A stretch of DNA of 64,000 nt, from positions 62,001 through 126,000 of the forward strand of contig JBOEHJ010000050.1 of NCBI GenBank assembly GCA_050633905.1, given 5' to 3'. Every line of letters starts with the position of its first letter. Position 1 is the first letter of the stretch. The position numbers were made by a program, and so were the translations under genes. The stretch comes from JANQPX01 sp050633905. Lineage in GTDB: Bacteria > Pseudomonadota > Alphaproteobacteria > Geminicoccales > Geminicoccaceae. Of the stretch, positions 42,931-50,792 are shown piece after piece. A model generated the notes under the pieces. The model made no database searches, was not told where the DNA came from, and saw only the letters and a program-made list of their open reading frames with translations.

Positions 42931-43365
42931 ATGAGCCGAAGCTATCCAGACCAGCCGATCGTTGGCGTTGGCGTCGTTGTTTGGCGTGAAAGTCAGGTCC
43001 TCTTGATCAAACGGGGAAAGGCGCCAAGGGTTGGTCAATGGAGCCTTCCTGGCGGTGCTCAAAATCTTGGCGAGACGCTTGCTGAGGCGGCCCGGCGTGA
43101 AGTTCGAGAAGAGACCGGTATTGATATCGAGCTCGGGGAGATTATCGCCACGCTTGATCTCATCGATCGTGACGACGACGGACGTGTTCGTTATCACTAT
43201 ACGCTCGTTGATTTTACCGCCGAATCCTTATCGTCAGACCTTTGCCCCGGTGATGACGCGGCAGACGCCAGATGGTTCGACCGCAACGCCTTGAGCGAGC
43301 TCGGGCTGTGGTCCGAGACGATCCGGATCATCGATCTCGCCGCGACCAAACGGTCTGGCCGTTAA
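42931..43365 (+). CDS. NUDIX hydrolase
   Basis: A 144-residue cytosolic hydrolase. The Nudix box is complete: GAQNLGETLAEAARREVREETGI (about residues 41-63, here in two parts: G-x5-E then REVREETGI). The preceding IKRGKAPRVGQWSLPGG is typical of the ADP-ribose/8-oxo-dGTP-like branch. It would cleave a nucleoside diphosphate derivative; the substrate is unknown. The ATG at 42931 has GGA six bases upstream. The gene is convergent with the XRE regulator gene, ten bases apart. Confidence 0.9.
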   Translation: MSRSYPDQPIVGVGVVVWRESQVLLIKRGKAPRVGQWSLPGGAQNLGETLAEAARREVREETGIDIELGEIIATLDLIDRDDDGRVRYHYTLVDFTAESLSSDLCPGDDAADARWFDRNALSELGLWSETIRIIDLAATKRSGR

Positions 43366-43375
43366 TTCAAGTCGT

Positions 43376-43801
43376 TCAACGCCGCGACTCGCTATCGCTC
43401 AAAACGCGCGCCAAATGGCAAAGGGCTTCTTGGTGTTTTCGGCTCTTGATCGCCGCAAAATTGCGTGCGAGTTCCAGAAGCATTCTTTGTTGTGGCATCA
43501 ATTCTTGCGCTCGAGACTGCGCGCCACCGCCTGGATCAACGTCTTCGAAGAAGTAGCTGATCTCAACGCCCAATGCGCGTGCAATTTGATAGAGACGGCC
43601 AGCTGAAATACGGTTGATCCCGGTTTCGTATTTGTGGGCCTGCTGATAGGTCACACCAATAAGCTCGGCCATCTGCTGTTGTGTCAGCCCGAGCATGATC
43701 CGCCTTTGGCGAATGCGTAAACTAACATACCGATCAACATCAAGAGCTCGGCTTCTGCCGGCAGCACTGGTTGTAGCAACTTTATTTACAAGTTGATTCA
43801 T
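43376..43801 (-). CDS. XRE family transcriptional regulator
   Basis: A 141-residue protein with a Cro/C1-type helix-turn-helix at about residues 25-85: VSLRIRQRRIMLGLTQQQMAELIGVTYQQAHKYETGINRISAGRLYQIARALGV. The C-terminal tail (QELMPQQRMLLELARNFAAIKSRKHQEALCHLARVL) is a short helical region found in a common alphaproteobacterial group of such regulators. It should act as a cytosolic dimer on DNA. The upstream region is AT-rich with a 9-bp inverted repeat at 43998/44047, but at 200 bp distance that is not an obvious operator. Confidence 0.88.
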   Translation of the reverse strand: MNQLVNKVATTSAAGRSRALDVDRYVSLRIRQRRIMLGLTQQQMAELIGVTYQQAHKYETGINRISAGRLYQIARALGVEISYFFEDVDPGGGAQSRAQELMPQQRMLLELARNFAAIKSRKHQEALCHLARVLSDSESRR

Positions 43802-44223
43802 CTTTCCAATAACTCCACCTCACGATGAGTAGACGCTCCCGTCTGACGTGAGTTTCTTACGGACTTAGACCACGACGGGTAACGTAAGCGGACTGAAACC
43901 ATCGCGCTAGTAAAAAATGTGGAAAAAATTGAATAGCATTCGCAAAAAAGTACAGAGAAAACGTCTAAAATTTGATATAAATACGTTGTTAATATCTCCA
44001 ACCTATTGATTTAATTGATAACTTATAATCAACATTTGACAATCCTATAGGTTGGGTAATGAATTTGAATGGAATTGAAAAGCCAACTTTGGCGAGAAAA
44101 ATTTAACTATAACAAATCGATAATTTGTATCGATCCATCAATGCGCGAACGACTTTTGTCGGAAATTTGTCGAAAACACGACGGAGTTCTGCCGTCGAGC
44201 CATTTGGCCGTCCTTGCGCTGTG
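43802..44223. other. AT-rich intergenic region upstream of the XRE gene
   Basis: A 422-bp stretch, AT-rich from about 43900 to 44130. It contains an inverted repeat CCAACCTAT (43998-44006) / ATAGGTTGG (44047-44055) with 40 bp between the arms. An open frame from 44069 runs into the acylase gene antisense and is not convincing. It separates the minus-strand XRE gene from the end of the acylase gene on the same strand. Confidence 0.4.
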
Positions 44224-46599
44224 TTATGGCTTAAGGATCAGTCGCCGCTTTGTGGATTGGCCATCCTCTTCGGGGGCCGGCTGCGCGATACGGACAGTCT
44301 TCCCCTCAGCCCATAGGGCCGTCAAATCGCGATAATGGGACGAAAGTGGATGGCCGGACTGGCCGGTTGCGGCAACGAAGCGAGAGCGGCTCAGATCTGC
44401 AAGGTCGTAGAGACCGCGATAGCTCGCTGCCTGCACGGTAGCGAAGGGATGTCGATCGTTCCAAAGGACGTAATGACCGACATTGACAGTCACGCTATCG
44501 CCGCCGACCGGCGTCTCGATATTGAAAATGTCCTCGATGATCGGCTGCCCTTTGAGGATAGGATGTTCCATGCGCGCCCGATGGGCTTCGCCCCATCGCC
44601 AATCTGCGGGGTCGGCGCCGTAGCGGGCTTCCAGGTCCTCCAGCGCCAGATCCAAGGCTCTTGATAGGAGATCGCTGCATTGTTCGATCGGCTCTGTTGA
44701 CTGATCGTCACACCAAATGGGTTTGTCGGTCAGGATAAGATCGACGAATTGCGGGCGAATGTTCCAATAGGATCCAAAGAGGGGGCCGAGCTCATCGGCA
44801 TAGGCCAACCGGGTGAAGGCGCGGTACCAAGCGGCAAAGATCAAAGGCTCCGCTCTGTCGGCAACCATGACCTGGTCCCAGGACCTGAGATCCTCCAGTG
44901 CCTTTTCCGCCGCATCGCTGCCAGCTCTGATCTCGAGCATGATCGGCAGGAGATCAGAGGCAAGGAGAGAGAGCTGGTCCAGCTGCATGGCGGCAAAGCT
45001 CTCAAGGGAGTGCGTTTGCTCATCGAGCAGGCTCTTAATGCGTCGGGCACGATAAGGCGGCTCCCAAATCGCGGTCAACAAATGTGGGTACTCTGGAGGA
45101 ACAATCCGGTTATTGCCGTTTAAAAATGCGTTGTCATCAGGGTCATTGTCCTTTGGCAAGGCCTCGAAGGGAACGACATCCACCCAATCGTAATCGCCGC
45201 TCCAGCCCGGAACCGGCCAGAGCCCATCGCCCTGTTTTCGAACAGGCACTCTGCCCGGTGCTACAAAGCCTATACGGCCGCGCTTGTCAGCGTAGAAGAC
45301 ATTCTGCTGCGGGACATTGTGATGGCGGACCGCATCAAGAAAACCGTTCCAGTCCAAGGCCTTGGTCAGGTCAAACAGCGTTTCGATGCTGGTGTCGTCT
45401 TCCGCCAGTGCCGTCCAGGCAAGTGCTAGCACCTGATCAGCCTCAAGCACCTCGGATGCACTCTCGACGAGATCGGAAATCACGGGGCCGTGGCGTGTCG
45501 TTCGGACCGTTAGGGTCACCGGGTCGCCACCCTTGATCTTGATCACTTCATCCCGCTTCAAAAATGGCGCTGTGCCCGAAGGCGTCAGATACTGTTCAGG
45601 ATCAGCCGGATCAAGCCGCTCAACAAACAAGTCCTGGCTATCCGGCCCGGTATTGGTCATCCCCCAGGCAATCGCGCCATTATGACCGAGAACGATGCCG
45701 GGAACGCCGGGCAAGCCGGCGCCGATCAGTTCAAGCTGGGGCGTGTCGAGGTGGACCAGATACCAGGTGCCAGGTGTCCGAAGACCGAGATGGGGATCAT
45801 TGGCGAGCAAGGGAGCGCCGGTTTCGCTGCGATCGCCTGAGACGACCCAGGCATTCGATCCCATGCCTGGCGGTGGTGTCGGTGGTAAAGCCTCCGCCAG
45901 GGTTTCAAGGTCGAGGCTGCGTGCAAGGCCGACCAAGGTGACCGGGGCTTGCTCGGGATAGCTTGGCCAGAGATCGGCGATTTGCTCATCAGTGAGCCTT
46001 TTGGTCAGTCTTGCTCTCAGCAGCTCGTTTCGCCAATTGCGACTGAGATCCAGCGCCATCAACTTGATCCAGACCACGCTGTCAGCAGGCGTCCAAGGTT
46101 CAATTTCGTGATGCCCGAGGAGCAGGAATTCAGGCGGTAACGGCCCGGATCGCTGAGCGAGATAGGCGTTCACGCCAGCGGCATAAGCGTTCAGCCAACC
46201 CAGACTGTCCTCCGAGAGATGAGCAAGCGAAGCCTCTGCTAAGCGATAGAAACCCAGCAAGCGCATGAAACGATCTGTCGGTAGGGCCTGTGCTCCAACG
46301 ATTTCGGCGAGCCGGCCCGCGCCTACGCGTCGCTGAAACTCCATTTGCCAAAGGCGATCTTGGGCATGGGCAAAGCCTTGCGCGAAGATCGCTTCCTCAA
46401 GGCTATTCGCCTCGATATGGGGAATGCCATGCTGATCACGGAGGATGGTGACGGGGTCATCCAGCCCCTCCACGACGATCTCGCCTTCGAGCTTTGGCAA
46501 GGATTGAAGGAGCCACCAATAGCCGCCGACCGCGGCGAGAAGCGCCAAGGAAACGAGGCCAAGGCCCCCCCAACCTAACCAGCGAAGAAGGCGTCTCAC
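44224..46599 (-). CDS. Penicillin acylase family protein (Ntn hydrolase)
   Basis: A 791-residue precursor of the penicillin amidase family. A membrane segment at about residues 10-35 (WGGLGLVSLALLAAVGGYWWLL) exports or anchors it, then the alpha chain (VTILRDQHGIPHIEANSLEEAIFAQGFAHAQDRLWQME) and the cleavage site GMGSNAWVV with the nucleophile serine near residue 248. NDPHLGLRTPGTWYLVHL and NRIVPPEY follow in the beta chain. After self-cleavage it hydrolyses amide bonds; members include beta-lactam and N-acyl homoserine lactone acylases, and the substrate here is unknown. I start at the GTG at 46599, seven bases after TAGGAG; the TTG at 46653 lacks a ribosome site. Confidence 0.9.
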   Translation of the reverse strand: MRRLLRWLGWGGLGLVSLALLAAVGGYWWLLQSLPKLEGEIVVEGLDDPVTILRDQHGIPHIEANSLEEAIFAQGFAHAQDRLWQMEFQRRVGAGRLAEIVGAQALPTDRFMRLLGFYRLAEASLAHLSEDSLGWLNAYAAGVNAYLAQRSGPLPPEFLLLGHHEIEPWTPADSVVWIKLMALDLSRNWRNELLRARLTKRLTDEQIADLWPSYPEQAPVTLVGLARSLDLETLAEALPPTPPPGMGSNAWVVSGDRSETGAPLLANDPHLGLRTPGTWYLVHLDTPQLELIGAGLPGVPGIVLGHNGAIAWGMTNTGPDSQDLFVERLDPADPEQYLTPSGTAPFLKRDEVIKIKGGDPVTLTVRTTRHGPVISDLVESASEVLEADQVLALAWTALAEDDTSIETLFDLTKALDWNGFLDAVRHHNVPQQNVFYADKRGRIGFVAPGRVPVRKQGDGLWPVPGWSGDYDWVDVVPFEALPKDNDPDDNAFLNGNNRIVPPEYPHLLTAIWEPPYRARRIKSLLDEQTHSLESFAAMQLDQLSLLASDLLPIMLEIRAGSDAAEKALEDLRSWDQVMVADRAEPLIFAAWYRAFTRLAYADELGPLFGSYWNIRPQFVDLILTDKPIWCDDQSTEPIEQCSDLLSRALDLALEDLEARYGADPADWRWGEAHRARMEHPILKGQPIIEDIFNIETPVGGDSVTVNVGHYVLWNDRHPFATVQAASYRGLYDLADLSRSRFVAATGQSGHPLSSHYRDLTALWAEGKTVRIAQPAPEEDGQSTKRRLILKP

Positions 46600-46789
46600 A
46601 TCCAAACTCCTACGATCTTTCCAGCCGAAAGGTATCTGGACATCACCGTCCAACCCAGCACGTGCATCATCCCTTTGCTCGCCTGCGTCAAGCGCTCTTG
46701 GATTTGTCGGTGATCACTTTACACTCGGGGCCTGATCGCATTTGTACCCAACGCAATCTGGAACCCATGGGCTTGGAAGAAGGTCAATC

Positions 46790-47701
46790 ATGAGCTCCTG
46801 GCTGGTTCCCAGCATCGACGCTCTGCGCCGCCCCACCATCCTCTTGAGAAGCGGTATCTTCTGGATGTTGGTGACGGCGTTTTTCTTCGTTTGCGTCCAC
46901 GCGACCGGCAAGTTTCTCACGGCAAGCTATCCCATTGTCCAGGTAGTTTGGGGCCGTTACATCTTTCATCTTCTCCTGGCACTGCTCATCCTGGCCCCTC
47001 AATTGCGAAGGCTACTGCGAACATCCAATTTGAAACTACAATTGCTACGATCCAGCTTCATGCTTGGATCGACGACATTCTATTTTGCAGGCGTGCAGTC
47101 TTTGCCCCTGACCGAAGCGAATGCGATCAACTTTCTAACGCCCATCCTTGTGGTGATCTTCGCGCAGCCGGTGCTGGGCGAGCAGGTCGGTCTTCGGCGC
47201 TGGATTGGTGTCGGGGTTGGCTTCATCGGCGCGATGATCGTTATTCGCCCAGGCTCCGGCCTCATGGACGTCGCAGCAGGCATCCTCATCATGAGCGCGC
47301 TTTGCAACGCCTGCTATCAATTGTCGACACGAAAGCTGGGTGCAATCGACGATCCGCTGACCACGCTTTTGTTCACGGCCATCGTTGGTTCCATCGCTGC
47401 AAGTATCGCCGTTCCATTTTACTGGGAGCCGATGGACCTCAACGGCTGGCTCTTGATGGTCGCGATCGGTACCTTTGCGGTCATTGGTCATTTCGCACTG
47501 ATCAACGCCTATCGTCTGTCCGCAGCATCGAGTGTGGCCCCCTTCAGTTACAGCATGCTCCTGTGGTCGACCCTCTTCGGCTTTCTGATTTTCGACCAAT
47601 TGCCGGACCTCTGGGCAGTCCTGGGCGCCCTCGTCATCGTGATCAGTGGCATCATCATTCTACGCGGCGATCGAGGCAGCACTGGTGTTTCGAAGTCTTA
47701 A
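46790..47701 (+). CDS. DMT superfamily (EamA) transporter
   Basis: A 303-residue membrane protein with ten predicted membrane segments in two EamA repeats (first repeat FWMLVTAFFFVCVHATGKFL to GVGVGFIGAMIVIRPG, second AGILIMSALCNACYQLSTRK to LGALVIVISGIIIL). The short motif PLTEANAINFLTPILVVIFA is typical of EamA repeats. It probably exports or imports a small metabolite such as an amino acid. The ATG at 46790 has AAGG seven bases upstream. A CtrA-like box and a large hairpin follow in the gap before the convergent BKACE gene. Confidence 0.88.
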   Translation: MSSWLVPSIDALRRPTILLRSGIFWMLVTAFFFVCVHATGKFLTASYPIVQVVWGRYIFHLLLALLILAPQLRRLLRTSNLKLQLLRSSFMLGSTTFYFAGVQSLPLTEANAINFLTPILVVIFAQPVLGEQVGLRRWIGVGVGFIGAMIVIRPGSGLMDVAAGILIMSALCNACYQLSTRKLGAIDDPLTTLLFTAIVGSIAASIAVPFYWEPMDLNGWLLMVAIGTFAVIGHFALINAYRLSAASSVAPFSYSMLLWSTLFGFLIFDQLPDLWAVLGALVIVISGIIILRGDRGSTGVSKS

Positions 47702-47740
47702 GCCGTGGTGACAATTCGTCAGAAGTTGGCTTTCCCAGAA

Positions 47741-47755
47741 CTAACGAAACCTTAA
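47741..47755. promoter_or_regulatory. CtrA-like box before the large hairpin
   Basis: CTAA-CGAAACC-TTAAC matches TTAA-N7-TTAAC with one mismatch. It lies in a gap between convergent genes, where no protein gene promoter is needed, and 25 bp before the hairpin at 47780. This position makes a regulator site for a small RNA conceivable; chance occurrence is possible. Confidence 0.3.
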
Positions 47756-47779
47756 CTGTCGAGTGATAACCTTTGCGCC

Positions 47780-47858
47780 CTGGTCCATGCGACTGTGGGA
47801 ATCCGCCCGCTCGCGAAGAAGGAGGCGAGGCTCGGATTTCTAGTGTCGCATGGACCAG
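47780..47858. ncRNA. Large intergenic hairpin, candidate structured RNA or palindromic element
   Basis: CTGGTCCATGCGAC (47780-47793) is perfectly complementary to 47845-47858. Pairing continues inward through 47805/47833 with only two mismatches and two G-T pairs, and a further CTCGC/GCGAG stem (47810-47814/47825-47829) closes a purine loop. The tip reads AAGGAGG on the plus strand, that is CCTCCTT on the minus strand, the anti-Shine-Dalgarno sequence. No U tract follows on either strand, so it is not a standard terminator. It lies between the convergent DMT and BKACE genes. A small AGTGT/ACACT hairpin follows at 47877-47890. It may be a small RNA, a bidirectional transcript end or a palindromic repeat. 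Confidence 0.45.
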
Positions 47859-47960
47859 ATCGATGAGCCTAGAGACAGTGTGTCAACACTTACTTTCCGC
47901 AACGAGTGGCCTGAGATGACATTGTCACCATGGCCTGGAAACCCGTTTTAGAAATACCCA

Positions 47961-48788
47961 TCAAGCAGCCGTCTCAGTGAGAAAGGCTCGTGTGTCCTTG
48001 ACGCTTGCCAGGGGGCGGCCCATCAAGCTAGCGCCGTCCTTGACCTGCTTGACCAAGGTCTCATTACCTTCGGCAAGCTGGCCATCAGCGCGCCATAGAT
48101 TGTTTTCGAAACCCACCCGAACATGACCACCCAAGGCTGCCGCTGCCAGGGATGCAGCGCTTTCAACGGGGCCGAACGCGCAGATCGACCATGGGCAGGT
48201 CTGATCATGGTCGCGCAAGAAGGGCAGCAGATCATTGGCGCTGACCTCGGTGGGATCGACGTAACGACCGAGAACAAACAGGGCGAACGGCTTCTCCTGG
48301 GGGATGATGCCCCTCGTTCGAAACATCTCGTATCGCCGGACATCGTCAGTCGTATAGAGAATAAAATGGGGCGCGATGCCTTCTTCGCGTAACCATCGAA
48401 AGAAACTCTGGCCTCGTTCGATGTCCGTGTCGTCCTCGCTTGGGATGAGTTCACGGAGTGCAAGAGAGACTGATTGCGGGCGCAAGGCGCGAACGACGTC
48501 GATCTGCTCATCCGGGCCATAGCGGCCAACAGCCTCCGTGGTGATCTGGATCACCATGCGCTCGCCGATGGCGCTTTTGATGGCCTCGATCGCCGCTTGG
48601 TAGCGATCAGGGTCGAGGGAATGGCCGTCCTCATCGTCACGCACATGGAGATGCAGCAGCGTCGCGCCTTGATCGGCGACGCGCAAGGCCTCGGCGGCGA
48701 GTTCATCGGGTGTTAAAGGTAGCTTAGGATGATCCGCTTTGGTCCGCCTAGCGCCATTTGGGGCCGACATCAAGATAAGGGGGCTCAT
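47961..48788 (-). CDS. BKACE family protein (DUF849, beta-keto acid cleavage enzyme)
   Basis: A 275-residue TIM-barrel enzyme. The family start is ILMSAPNGARRTKADHPKLPLTPDELAAEA; the metal site is in LLHLHVRDDEDGHS (the HLH pair about residues 46-48), with ITTEAVGRYG and HVRVGFENNLW towards the C-terminus. BKACE enzymes use zinc and acetyl-CoA to cleave beta-keto acids such as 3-keto-5-aminohexanoate. The exact keto acid is unknown. I start at the ATG at 48788 with AGAGG six bases upstream; the longer frame to 48818 lacks support. Confidence 0.87.
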   Translation of the reverse strand: MSPLILMSAPNGARRTKADHPKLPLTPDELAAEALRVADQGATLLHLHVRDDEDGHSLDPDRYQAAIEAIKSAIGERMVIQITTEAVGRYGPDEQIDVVRALRPQSVSLALRELIPSEDDTDIERGQSFFRWLREEGIAPHFILYTTDDVRRYEMFRTRGIIPQEKPFALFVLGRYVDPTEVSANDLLPFLRDHDQTCPWSICAFGPVESAASLAAAALGGHVRVGFENNLWRADGQLAEGNETLVKQVKDGASLMGRPLASVKDTRAFLTETAA

Positions 48789-49016
48789 GGCATTCCTCTC
48801 CATTATTGATCCCACCATCCATAAGTCATTGACACCGCCGGCGCCAAGTCGGCAACTTCGCGCAGGGCGCCCTCGATATCAGCACCTTCTTGTTCCGAAA
48901 GCAGCGTAGATGAAACACTCGGCATCAACGTCACCGAAACGCCGCTGCCGCCTCCTTGAGACGATCCCAGCCTGCAGGTGGTCAGGCAGGACCGCCTGGT
49001 ACAACGACGCCCGCTC

Positions 49017-50186
49017 GTGACGGCAAAAAACCCAAAAATATGGTCGCCGATCCTTGCTGGCTGCTGTGCAACCCTGCTGGGCATCGGTCTGCAGCGCTTT
49101 GCCTATGGACCGATCCTACCTGCCATGGTGGAGGAAGGCTGGCTCGCCGCCGCGCCGGCTGGGATGCTGGGTGCGGCGAACCTTGCCGGCTATCTAGTCG
49201 GTGCCTTTACTGCTGGCATGGTGGCACGCGCTTTTGGCGTGGTCTGGGCCCTTCGCCTCAGCATGATCGCTGCGGTGATCGGTTTTGCCCTTTGTGCCAT
49301 CGATGGCGGTTTTTTTTGGTTCTTGCCCTGGCGCATTCTTGCAGGGCTGACGGGGGGCGTGTTGATGGTCCTTGCAGGACCTTCCGTGCAGTCGGTGGTG
49401 GCGCCCGAGAAGCGGAACCTGGCTTCCGGCCTGGTGATTACCGGCGTCGGTCTCGGCATCATCGTCAGTTCCTTGCTGGTGCCCGCCATCCTTCCCCTTG
49501 GCCTCACTGCGACCTGGCTCGCCTTGGCTCTCGTAGCTCTTTTCTTGACGTTGCTGACTTGGAGAATCTGGCCGGATGTGCCGGCGCCGAAACCCGCCAC
49601 GCGTAGCGGGCCACCTTTGCCCAACGGCGGTAGGATGATGTTGACCATCTATGGATTCGCTGGCTTTGCTGGCACGGCGCATATGGTCTTCTGGCCGGAT
49701 TTTGTCGCGCGCGGCCTTGGTCTCGGCACCGAAGCGGGCGCATTCTCCTGGCTGGTCTATGGTGTTGCCGCTGCTCTGGGCGGCGTCATCTTCAGCCGTC
49801 TTGCAGATTGGTTCGGTGCAGGCCATGCGATCACGTTTGCTTTGGCGATCCAGGCTGCATCGCTGATCTTGCCGTTGCTATGGACCAGCCCGCTCGCCCT
49901 TGGGATTTCCGGTGCCGGCGCTGGAGTCACGGTGCTGGGCATCACGGCCCTTGGCCTGGTACGCTCGCGTGAGCTTGGCGGCGACGGGGCATCGCGCCTT
50001 TGGCGCCTTGCAACCGCGATCTGGGGTGTGACGACGGCAGTCGCGGGATTCTTGCTGTCCGCATTGTTGGCGATGACGGACAGTCACCTGCCCATGTTTG
50101 TCGTTGGCCTAACAGCCGCCCTTATCGCTTTAGCTTTGGCGTGTTGGCCGAAAGGACAGCGATTCTCGGTCTCAAATAGCGGCTAA
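49017..50186 (+). CDS. MFS transporter, YbfB/YjiJ-like
   Basis: A 389-residue permease with about twelve membrane segments. The N-terminus (LAGCCATLLGIGLQRFAYGPILPAMVEEGWL) and the glycine-rich AAPAGMLGAANLAGYLVGAFTAG are typical of the YbfB/YjiJ branch of MFS carriers; the substrate is unknown. It lies divergent to the BKACE gene, so it may import a precursor for it. No ATG precedes the first membrane segment. I use the GTG at 49017; a GTG at 48978 would add 13 residues and is equally poor in ribosome-site terms. Confidence 0.82.
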   Translation: MTAKNPKIWSPILAGCCATLLGIGLQRFAYGPILPAMVEEGWLAAAPAGMLGAANLAGYLVGAFTAGMVARAFGVVWALRLSMIAAVIGFALCAIDGGFFWFLPWRILAGLTGGVLMVLAGPSVQSVVAPEKRNLASGLVITGVGLGIIVSSLLVPAILPLGLTATWLALALVALFLTLLTWRIWPDVPAPKPATRSGPPLPNGGRMMLTIYGFAGFAGTAHMVFWPDFVARGLGLGTEAGAFSWLVYGVAAALGGVIFSRLADWFGAGHAITFALAIQAASLILPLLWTSPLALGISGAGAGVTVLGITALGLVRSRELGGDGASRLWRLATAIWGVTTAVAGFLLSALLAMTDSHLPMFVVGLTAALIALALACWPKGQRFSVSNSG

Positions 50187-50193
50187 GGCGTCC

Positions 50194-50733
50194 TTAGCCG
50201 GCTTCGTGCTCTCTCAATCTTGGGATCAGCTCGGCAAAATTGCACGGACGATGGCGGCTATCGAGCTGCGCCTTCAAAATCTCGTCCCAGCCGTCTTTGC
50301 AGGCGCCGGTCGATCCGGGTAGTGCAAAGAGATAGGTTCCTTTGGCAACACCTGCCGTGGCTCTTGATTGCAGTGCCGAGGTGCCGATTTTTTGAAAGCT
50401 GACCATGCGAAACATCTCGCCGAAGCCTGGGATCATTTTTTCTGCAGCCCTCTCCAAGGCCTCCGGCGTGATGTCGCGTCCAGTGACGCCAGTCCCGCCG
50501 GTACTGATCACGACTTCGATGCCCGGGTTGTTAATCCAGTCGGTCAATTGCCCTGCGATTTGTTCGGGATCATCTTTGACAAGGCTCCGGTCTGCCAGAT
50601 CGTGGCCTGCTTGGGTCAGTCGGTCGACCAGAAGATCGCCCGAACGGTCATCATCAAGACTACGGCTATCGGAAACGGTGAGCACCGCGATCCGAAGTGG
50701 CTGGAACGGCAGGCTTTCATCAATTCCAGCCAT
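50194..50733 (-). CDS. moaB: Molybdenum cofactor biosynthesis protein B
   Basis: A 179-residue protein of the MoaB/MogA fold. Visible motifs are IAVLTVSDSRSLDDDRSGDLL (residues 14-34), VVISTGGTGVTGRDITPEAL (about 85-104) and LFALPGSTGACKDGWDEIL (about 137). It acts in molybdopterin adenylylation or a related step in the cytosol. It is convergent with the MFS gene (seven bases apart). Together with yqeC it suggests the organism makes molybdenum enzymes, though none is in the window. Confidence 0.92.
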   Translation of the reverse strand: MAGIDESLPFQPLRIAVLTVSDSRSLDDDRSGDLLVDRLTQAGHDLADRSLVKDDPEQIAGQLTDWINNPGIEVVISTGGTGVTGRDITPEALERAAEKMIPGFGEMFRMVSFQKIGTSALQSRATAGVAKGTYLFALPGSTGACKDGWDEILKAQLDSRHRPCNFAELIPRLREHEAG

Positions 50734-50792
50734 GATGAACCCGGCGCTTCAGGACCTTAAAGAATAAGTAGCCCCCGGGAATGGCCAGTCCC

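Noticed and set aside
44069..44335. Plus-strand open frame in the AT-rich gap
   Set aside because: Runs into the acylase gene antisense, has no clear ribosome site, and its product has no recognisable pattern.
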